A DNA stretch of 64,000 nt, taken from contig JASLDW010000032.1 in assembly GCA_030151365.1 (NCBI GenBank), forward strand, positions 1 through 64,000, written 5' to 3'. Under the pieces are notes generated by a model, which had not been told where the DNA came from, did not search any database, and saw only the letters and a program-made list of their open reading frames with translations. The stretch comes from Lysobacter sp. GTDB lineage: Bacteria; Pseudomonadota; Gammaproteobacteria; Xanthomonadales; Xanthomonadaceae. Positions within the stretch are counted from its first letter, which is position 1. Each line of letters opens with the position of its first letter. This document shows positions 58,630-64,000 of the stretch, one piece after another. The position numbers and the translations under genes are program-made.

Positions 58630-59310
58630 GTGCGCGTACTCTTGATTGAAGACAACCAGGACATCGCCGCCAACCTCGGCGATTACCTCGAAGACCGCGG
58701 CCATGCGGTCGATTTCGCCGCCGATGGTGTCACCGGCCTGCATCTGGCGGTCGTGAATGATTTCGACGCCATCATCCTCGACCTCAACCTGCCGGGCATG
58801 GACGGCCTTGAGGTCTGCCGCAAACTGCGCAACGATGCGCGCAAGCAGACGCCGGTGCTGATGCTGACCGCGCGCGACAGCCTCGACAACAAGCTGGAAG
58901 GGTTCGAATCCGGCGCCGACGATTACCTGGTCAAGCCGTTCGCGCTGCAGGAAGTCGACGTGCGCCTGAACGCGCTGGCGCGCCGCGGCAAGGGGCCGCA
59001 GGCGCGGGTGCTGTCGATCGCCGACCTCGAATACAACCTCGATACCCTGGAAGTGCGCCGCGGCGGCAAGCTCCTGCAGCTCAACCCGACCGCGTTGAAG
59101 ATCCTCCAGGCGCTGATGGAAGCAGCGCCCGCGGTGGTCACGCGCCAGGACCTGGAAACGCGCGTGTGGGGCGAGGAGCTGCCCGATTCCGATTCGCTGC
59201 GCGTGCACATCCACGGCCTGCGCGCGGTGATCGACAAGCCGTTCCCGACGCCGCTGATCCAGACCCGCCACGGCATCGGTTATCGCATCGCGCCGCCGGA
59301 TGCCGGCTAA
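58630..59310 (+). CDS. OmpR-family response regulator
   Basis: The 226-residue regulator has a receiver domain (residues 1-120) with E7-D8, phosphoacceptor D51 in IILDLNLPG, and K in DDYLVKPF. A winged-helix DNA-binding domain follows with LTPTALKIL-like helices (LNPTALKILQALM) and DSLRVHIHGLRAVIDKP. Translation starts at GTG 58630 after ATGGAGGAGA. The sensor kinase overlaps its end by 11 bases. It lies 44 bp after rimK. Its signal is unknown. Confidence 0.93.
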   Translation: MRVLLIEDNQDIAANLGDYLEDRGHAVDFAADGVTGLHLAVVNDFDAIILDLNLPGMDGLEVCRKLRNDARKQTPVLMLTARDSLDNKLEGFESGADDYLVKPFALQEVDVRLNALARRGKGPQARVLSIADLEYNLDTLEVRRGGKLLQLNPTALKILQALMEAAPAVVTRQDLETRVWGEELPDSDSLRVHIHGLRAVIDKPFPTPLIQTRHGIGYRIAPPDAG

Positions 59311-60673
59311 GCCCACTCGCTCGAACCTGCCCGGGTTGCCGACGCGCCACAACCGGCGCCGTCTGCGCACGCGCATCGTGCTGTCGTTCTTCCTGCTGGG
59401 GCTGGGGCTGACATCGCTGTTCGCATTGGCGACGAACTACATCCGCGATCGCATCGAAAACCAGTTGATCGAAAAGACGCTCAAGCGTGAGGTCGAGAGC
59501 CTGGTGGCGCAGGTGGAGCAGCATCCGGATCAACCAAAGTTTTTCCTGATCTTCGATGCGCGAACCTGGGGCGATGACAATGCCTACAAGATCAATCCCC
59601 TATACCGGGACTTGCCTGAAGGTGTGCACGAAGTTTCCGAGTACGACGAGAAGAACGTCCCGCATACCTGGAAAGTCGCGGTGCAACGCGGACGATCCGC
59701 CAATGGCAAGCCGTTCACGAGCATCGTTCGCTACGACATTACCGGCGCAGCGGAATCGACGACCAAATTGATGCGCTGGCTGTTCGGCGCGGTGGTCGGA
59801 TTCACGCTTCTGTCGCTGGCGATAGGCTGGTGGTCCGCATCGCGCGTGATGAGTCCGGTCTCCGATCTCGTGCGGTTGATTCGGCGGCGTTCGGGCGAAG
59901 GCGCGAACGCCAAGGCGCTGGCCCCGCGCTTTCCCAATGACGAAGTGGGCGAGCTGGCGCGCGCGCTCGACGATTATTCCGACCGCATCAATGACGCCGC
60001 GCGTCGCGAACGCGAGTTCAACGCCGATGTCAGCCACGAACTGCGCACGCCGCTGGCGGTGATCCGCAGCACGGTGGAGCTGATGCTGGAACAGCCCGAC
60101 CTCAGCGACAAGATGCGCGAGCGCATCCAGCGCATCCAGCGCGCGCAGGAAGGCGGCACCGCGATCACCGAAACCCTGCTGCTGCTCTCGCGCGGCGAAC
60201 GCGTGCGCGGCGAGACGTCGGTGGCGCGCGTCGCCGAGCAATTGCTTGATGCCCATCGCCTGCAGATGCGCCGCGGCAAGCAGCTCGACCTGCGCATGGA
60301 AGGCAATACCGCGCTGATGGTCGATGCGCCGGAGGCGACGGTGAACGTCGCGCTGGGCAACCTGCTCGCCAATGCCGTGCGCTATACCGACGCCGGCAGC
60401 GTGACGGTGCACATCGGTGCCGATTCGGTGGACGTGATCGACACCGGCCGCGGACTCAGCGAAGAGGACGAGCAGCGCATGGCGGAACGCGGGTATCGCG
60501 GCGGTGCTTCGGGCAATACCAAGGGCGCGGGCATCGGTCTCGCGATCGTGACCCGCATCTGCGCGCTTTATGGTTGGCAGATGCAGGTGCGGCCGCGACG
60601 CGACGGCACCGTCGGCACCATGGCGACGCTGAGTTTCTCCGACGTCAGGGCGCCCGCCGGGACTAGTAGCTGA
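59300..60673 (+). CDS. Sensor histidine kinase
   Basis: The 457-residue kinase has two membrane segments (near residues 24-46 and 157-178), flanking a periplasmic sensor with EGVHEVSEYDEKNVPHTW. A HAMP domain and the H-box SHELRTPL (H246) follow, then the ATP region with GNLLANAVRYTDAG, DTGRGLSEEDE and KGAGIGLAIV. It overlaps the response regulator by 11 bases, so the two are coupled. Convergent with a small secreted gene at its 3' end by 11 bases. Confidence 0.93.
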   Translation: MPAKPTRSNLPGLPTRHNRRRLRTRIVLSFFLLGLGLTSLFALATNYIRDRIENQLIEKTLKREVESLVAQVEQHPDQPKFFLIFDARTWGDDNAYKINPLYRDLPEGVHEVSEYDEKNVPHTWKVAVQRGRSANGKPFTSIVRYDITGAAESTTKLMRWLFGAVVGFTLLSLAIGWWSASRVMSPVSDLVRLIRRRSGEGANAKALAPRFPNDEVGELARALDDYSDRINDAARREREFNADVSHELRTPLAVIRSTVELMLEQPDLSDKMRERIQRIQRAQEGGTAITETLLLLSRGERVRGETSVARVAEQLLDAHRLQMRRGKQLDLRMEGNTALMVDAPEATVNVALGNLLANAVRYTDAGSVTVHIGADSVDVIDTGRGLSEEDEQRMAERGYRGGASGNTKGAGIGLAIVTRICALYGWQMQVRPRRDGTVGTMATLSFSDVRAPAGTSS

Positions 60674-61169
60674 GCCACCAGCAGTCCCGATAACGTCGCA
60701 GATGGAAATTCACGCTGGTGGTCGTGGTCGACTTGTCTTGCGCCAGCAGCAGGCGGACGCTGCCGCTGGCCACTTGGGTATCGACCAGCTGCTGGCGGGT
60801 CAGTTTGGCCAGGCGATCGGCGACGTCGTATCCGGAGTCGGTTTCCAGTCCCGGCCAGTGATAGACGCCGACCAGGCGATTGGGGTCGCCGGTATCGAAG
60901 GCAAGGGTGATTTCGTGGACCAGGTCGTCCAGGGTCCGCGCACAGCCCGCACGCACCGCTTGCCTGCCAAGGCTCATCGTCGCGCCGGAGGGCGCTGCAT
61001 GCGGGATGGTGCGATCCGCTGCGCCGAAAGCCGCGCAGGGTTTGTCGCTGTAGATCGCCTCGCCGCCGGTCCCGGTGCATTGGTGGACGGCGGATTGCGC
61101 ATGCGCGCGCAACGGCGATGCCGAGATCGCGAGCAGGGCCAGACAGGGCAGAAGAAGACGTGAGCGCAC
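60663..61169 (-). CDS. Small secreted protein (DUF4124-like N-terminus)
   Basis: The 168-residue protein has a signal peptide ending near LRAHA. The mature start CTGTGGEAIYSDKPC resembles the short repeat of DUF4124 proteins, with paired Cys. The remainder, including LVGVYHWPGLETDSGYD and RRYRDCWWLSY, is not assigned to a family. It might bind cell-wall or cofactor material, but no function is shown. It converges on the histidine kinase and is divergent from ilvE. Confidence 0.72.
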   Translation of the reverse strand: MRSRLLLPCLALLAISASPLRAHAQSAVHQCTGTGGEAIYSDKPCAAFGAADRTIPHAAPSGATMSLGRQAVRAGCARTLDDLVHEITLAFDTGDPNRLVGVYHWPGLETDSGYDVADRLAKLTRQQLVDTQVASGSVRLLLAQDKSTTTTSVNFHLRRYRDCWWLSY

Positions 61170-61235
61170 TTGCGCACTCTAGCGCGACTATGCCGCCGAC
61201 TGCGCCGTCGGCCGTCGGGACTATGGGGCACGGCC

Positions 61236-61241
61236 TATAAT
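61236..61241 (+). promoter_or_regulatory. -10 element of ilvE
   Basis: TATAAT at 61236-61241 lies 27 bp before the ilvE ATG. No good -35 is visible. This is the likely ilvE promoter. Confidence 0.5.
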
Positions 61242-61268
61242 TCGCAGGTACTCGCCAAGGATTTCCGC

Positions 61269-62369
61269 ATGAACGCCCCCGCATCGCTGGCCTACCAGGT
61301 CGCGCTTTCCGACCACGCCCGCAGCGACGAACAGCGGGCGGCGATCCTTGCCGGCGAATTGGGCTTCGGCAAGGTCTTCACCGACCACATGGTCGCCATC
61401 CAGTGGGACAAGGCGAGGGGCTGGCACGATGCGCAGGTTCGCGCCTATGGTCCGCTGGTGCTGGATCCGGCCGCGGCGGTGCTGCATTACGGCCAGGAGA
61501 TCTTCGAAGGGATCAAGGCGTATCGCCACGCCGACGGCTCGATCTGGACCTTCCGTCCCGATGCCAATGGCCTGCGCCTGCAGCATTCCGCGGCGCGCCT
61601 CGCCTTGCCGCAACTGCCGGTCGCCGAATTCGTCGAATCGCTGCGCCAGCTGATCGCAGTCGATCACGGTTGGGTGCCGTCGGCGCCGGAAAGCAGCCTG
61701 TATTTCCGCCCCTTCATGATCGCCACCGAGGGCTTCCTCGGCGTGCGTGCGGCGAATGCGGCCGGCTATTACGTGATCGCCAGTCCGGCCGGCGCCTACT
61801 TCCACGGCGGCGTGAAGCCGGTGAGCATCTGGCTGTCCGAAGACTATGCACGCGCGGGCAAGGGCGGTACCGGCGCGGCCAAGTGCGGAGGCAACTACGC
61901 GGCGTCGCTGTTGCCGCAGCAGGAAGCGCAGGCGCAGGGTTGCTCGCAGGTGCTGTTCCTCGATCCGGTCGAGGGCAAGTACCTGGAAGAACTCGGCGGC
62001 ATGAACGTGTTCCTGGTGTTCAAGGACGGCCGCTTCGTCACCCCGGAGCTGTCCGGCAGCATCCTCGAAGGCATTACCCGTTCCAGCATCCTGCAACTGG
62101 CGCGGGACCGCGGGTTGAAGGTCGAGGAGCGCAAGGTGTCGATCGATGAAGTGAAGGCCGGCATGACCTCGGGCGACATCGCCGAAATGTTCGCCTGCGG
62201 CACCGCCGCGGTCGTGACGCCGATCGGGGAATTGAAGGGCAGGGACTTCGCGGTGGGTGACATCACCGCACCGGCCGGCGAAGTCACCATGTCGATCCGC
62301 AAGGAGCTGACCGACATCCAGTATGGCCGCGTGCCGGACCGCCACGGCTGGCTGGTCAGGCTGCGCTGA
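61269..62369 (+). CDS. ilvE: Branched-chain amino acid aminotransferase
   Basis: The 366-residue PLP enzyme transaminates Leu, Ile and Val. The internal aldimine K205 is in AAKCGGNYAASL. Family segments include LHYGQEIFEGIKAYRH, FRPDANGLRL and LEELGGMNVFLVF. EMFACGTAAVVTPIG is the conserved C-terminal signature. It fits the longer type II form of branched-chain aminotransferase. ATG 61269 follows an AAGGA ribosome site. It converges on metF with only three bases between stops. Confidence 0.96.
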   Translation: MNAPASLAYQVALSDHARSDEQRAAILAGELGFGKVFTDHMVAIQWDKARGWHDAQVRAYGPLVLDPAAAVLHYGQEIFEGIKAYRHADGSIWTFRPDANGLRLQHSAARLALPQLPVAEFVESLRQLIAVDHGWVPSAPESSLYFRPFMIATEGFLGVRAANAAGYYVIASPAGAYFHGGVKPVSIWLSEDYARAGKGGTGAAKCGGNYAASLLPQQEAQAQGCSQVLFLDPVEGKYLEELGGMNVFLVFKDGRFVTPELSGSILEGITRSSILQLARDRGLKVEERKVSIDEVKAGMTSGDIAEMFACGTAAVVTPIGELKGRDFAVGDITAPAGEVTMSIRKELTDIQYGRVPDRHGWLVRLR

Positions 62370-62372
62370 CGT

Positions 62373-63203
62373 TCAGCCCAGGCGTTTCAGTACGGCTTCC
62401 GTCGGCCGTGCCATGTTCAGCGTGTAGAAGTGCAGGGCGGGCGCGCCGCCTTCCACCAGTCGCCGGCACAGCGTCGCGACCAGATCGGCGGCGAACTCGC
62501 GGATCGCCTCGACGTCATCGCCGTGCGCGCGCATGCGCTGGCCGATCCAGCGCGGGATCTCTGCGCCGCAGGCTTCGGAGAAGCGTCGCAATTGCGTGAA
62601 GTTGGAGATCGGCATGATGCCCGGGATGATCGGGATGTCGATGCCGCGGCGGCGCACGTCGTCCACGAAATGGAAATAGGCATCGGAGTTGTAGAAATAC
62701 TGGGTGATCGCGCTGTGCGCGCCGGCCTTGACCTTGCGTTCGAAGTTGGCGAGATCGGCATGGGCGTCGTTGGCCTGTGGATGCGTTTCCGGATACGCCG
62801 CCACCGCGACATGGAAATGATCGCCGTGCTCGGCGCGGATCAGTTCGACCAGTTCGTTGGCGTAGCGCAGGTCGCCCTGGCCGATCATGCCCGAGGGCAT
62901 GTCGCCGCGCAGCGCGACGATGCGGCTGCAACCGAGCGCGCGATACAGCTTCAGCAACGAACGGATTTCCTCGCGGCTGCCGCCGACGCAGGTCAGGTGC
63001 GGCACGCCGTCGACGCCGTGTTCGCCGCGCAGGCGCTGGACGGTTTCCGGGGTGTGGCTGAGCGTCGAGCCGCCGGCGCCGAAGGTCACCGACATGAATT
63101 CCGGCGCATGGGGTTTCAGTTTCTGCACGCTGCGGTCGAGCTGGGCGCGTTGTTCGTCGGTCTTCGGCGGATAGAACTCGAAGGAAAGCGGAACGGAGGG
63201 CAT
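62373..63203 (-). CDS. metF: Methylenetetrahydrofolate reductase
   Basis: The 276-residue flavoenzyme reduces 5,10-methylene-THF to 5-methyl-THF for methionine synthesis. It shows SFEFYPPKTDEQRAQL, MSVTFGAGGS, ALRGDMPSGMIGQGDLRYA and ITQYFYNSDAYFHFVDDVRRRG. FYTLNMARPTEAVLKRLG ends it. ATG 63203 is the natural start; a longer frame to 63962 overlaps the divergent gene. Upstream is a 14-bp palindrome and a TATAAT element. Confidence 0.95.
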   Translation of the reverse strand: MPSVPLSFEFYPPKTDEQRAQLDRSVQKLKPHAPEFMSVTFGAGGSTLSHTPETVQRLRGEHGVDGVPHLTCVGGSREEIRSLLKLYRALGCSRIVALRGDMPSGMIGQGDLRYANELVELIRAEHGDHFHVAVAAYPETHPQANDAHADLANFERKVKAGAHSAITQYFYNSDAYFHFVDDVRRRGIDIPIIPGIMPISNFTQLRRFSEACGAEIPRWIGQRMRAHGDDVEAIREFAADLVATLCRRLVEGGAPALHFYTLNMARPTEAVLKRLG

Positions 63204-63230
63204 CGGCGGGTCCGGGGCTGCTGTCGGTTC

Positions 63231-63236
63231 ATTATA
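63231..63236 (-). promoter_or_regulatory. -10 element of metF
   Basis: ATTATA on the plus strand reads TATAAT on the minus strand at 63236-63231, 28 bp before the metF start. It fits a metF promoter. Confidence 0.5.
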
Positions 63237-63259
63237 TCTCTTTGTGCGGATGAAGAGAT

Positions 63260-63273
63260 AGATCAATTGATCT
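63260..63273. promoter_or_regulatory. Palindrome between metF and the divergent serine hydrolase gene
   Basis: AGATCAATTGATCT is a perfect 14-bp palindrome, AT-rich in a GC-rich genome, located between the two divergent starts. It lies about 24 bp beyond the metF -10 in the direction away from metF, around its -35. This suits a regulator-binding site. Which regulator is unknown. Confidence 0.45.
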
Positions 63274-63308
63274 GGCAGGATTGGCTCCCTCGTGCCGAGG
63301 AGCGAACG

Positions 63309-64000
63309 ATGAAGACGCTGCGACTGTCCGGATTGGCGATATTCCTGATGCTGTCCGCCTGCGCGACGGCTCCATCGCGTTCCGCCTTCCCGGCGGCGCG
63401 TGCGCAAGCCATCGATGCGGCGATCGAGGCGGGCATGCGTCGCGACGGCGCGGTGGGGATGGCCATCGGCATCATCGAAGACGACCGCATCGTCTACCTC
63501 AAGGGTTATGGCGATGCCGATCGCGAGCAACACGTCCCGGTGACGACGCGGACGATGTTCCGCTGGGCCTCGGTATCGAAGCCGGTGACGGCGATCGCCG
63601 CGTTGCAGCTCGCCGAGCAGGGCCGGCTCGACCTCGATGCCGACGTGCGCCGCTATGTGCCCGAGTTCCCGGACAAGGGCGTCGCCATCACCACGCGCGA
63701 ACTGCTGTCGCACCAGGGCGGCATCGTCCATTACGACAACGGCCCGGTGGTCGCGACCGAGAAGAAGTACGCCGAAGCGCATCCGTACGCGGATGTCGTC
63801 ACCGCGCTCGATACCTTCAAGGATTCGCCCCTGGTCAACAGGCCGCGCGAGAAATATTCGTATACATCGCATGGCTTCATGCTGGTCGCCGCGGTGGTGC
63901 AACGTGCCGGCAACCAGGCGTTTGCGCAGCAAGTGAAGGAGCGCATCATCGACCCGCTGCACTTGAAGACGATGCAGCCGGACTATCAGTGGATCGCAAT
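63309..64000 (+). CDS. Beta-lactamase-family serine hydrolase lipoprotein (partial)
   Basis: At least 230 residues are visible and the gene runs off the window. A lipobox LSAC with C18 indicates lipidation. The catalytic SxxK is at S88-V-S-K91 in WASVSKPVTAI. The second motif shows YSYTSHG in place of the classic YxN, and LSHQGGI precedes it. Family members include esterases, D-alanyl peptidases and class C-like hydrolases; the exact activity cannot be told. It is divergent from metF. Confidence 0.85.
   Translation, partial: MKTLRLSGLAIFLMLSACATAPSRSAFPAARAQAIDAAIEAGMRRDGAVGMAIGIIEDDRIVYLKGYGDADREQHVPVTTRTMFRWASVSKPVTAIAALQLAEQGRLDLDADVRRYVPEFPDKGVAITTRELLSHQGGIVHYDNGPVVATEKKYAEAHPYADVVTALDTFKDSPLVNRPREKYSYTSHGFMLVAAVVQRAGNQAFAQQVKERIIDPLHLKTMQPDYQWIA

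Overview
The window is a 64 kb piece of a high-GC gammaproteobacterial chromosome, most likely from Xanthomonadaceae/Lysobacterales (Lysobacter, Luteimonas or Thermomonas-like). The evidence is the gene order gmk-rpoZ-spoT-ridA-recG, a PBP1A gene divergent from pilMNOPQ, a zinc-free type B L31, a class I fructose-bisphosphate aldolase following pgk and pyk, and the relatedness of many proteins to xanthomonad families. No phage, IS element or CRISPR array is visible. The placement is inferred from proteins and gene order, not from a database search.

Layout. 0-3 kb: a partial gene interrupted by a perfect 96-bp fold-back repeat at the left edge, then the minus-strand chain rph-rdgB-hemW linked by 4-base overlaps. 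3-12.6 kb: yicC, gmk, rpoZ, spoT, ridA, recG, a nucleoside hydrolase, rpmE2 and gltA (nucleotide metabolism, stringent response, DNA repair, TCA entry). 12.6-21.1 kb: a conserved hypothetical gene, mrcA (PBP1A) and the divergent pilMNOPQ operon for type IV pilus assembly. 21.2-28.0 kb: a tightly overlapped Bat-type operon (MoxR ATPase, DUF58, DUF4381-like, VWA protein, VWA-TPR fusion, BatD). 28.1-29.4 kb: a dicarboxylate/amino-acid symporter.

29.5-33.7 kb is the most accessory-looking part. It holds small secreted or unknown proteins, an XRE-type regulator, two near-identical promoter/operator elements on either side of the regulator gene, and two paralogous lipoproteins with different C-termini. 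It is the best candidate in the window for an undescribed system, though its function cannot be told from sequence.

33.8-43.1 kb is a central-carbon cluster: tkt, gapA, pgk, pyk and class I fba, interspersed with an S1/P1 nuclease, a CsgG-like secreted protein and a truncated hemoglobin. 43.3-47.6 kb encodes an RND efflux adaptor and pump, coupled to a TrmH-family RNA methyltransferase. 48.3-55.1 kb carries a secreted M28 peptidase, mscL, a FAH-family hydrolase, a Rieske protein, an SLC13-type transporter, trmB, thiG and thiS. 55.2-64 kb has an EstA-like autotransporter esterase, tRNA-Gly(CCC), a RimB-like protease with RimK, a two-component system, a small secreted protein, ilvE, metF and a partial beta-lactamase-family lipoprotein.

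No gene-free stretch exceeds 300 bases; the longest gaps (about 190-230 bp, at 11078-11301, 15895-16088 and 43111-43341) hold terminators, promoters or a structured spacer. Most long open frames on the strand opposite real genes are GC-driven shadows.
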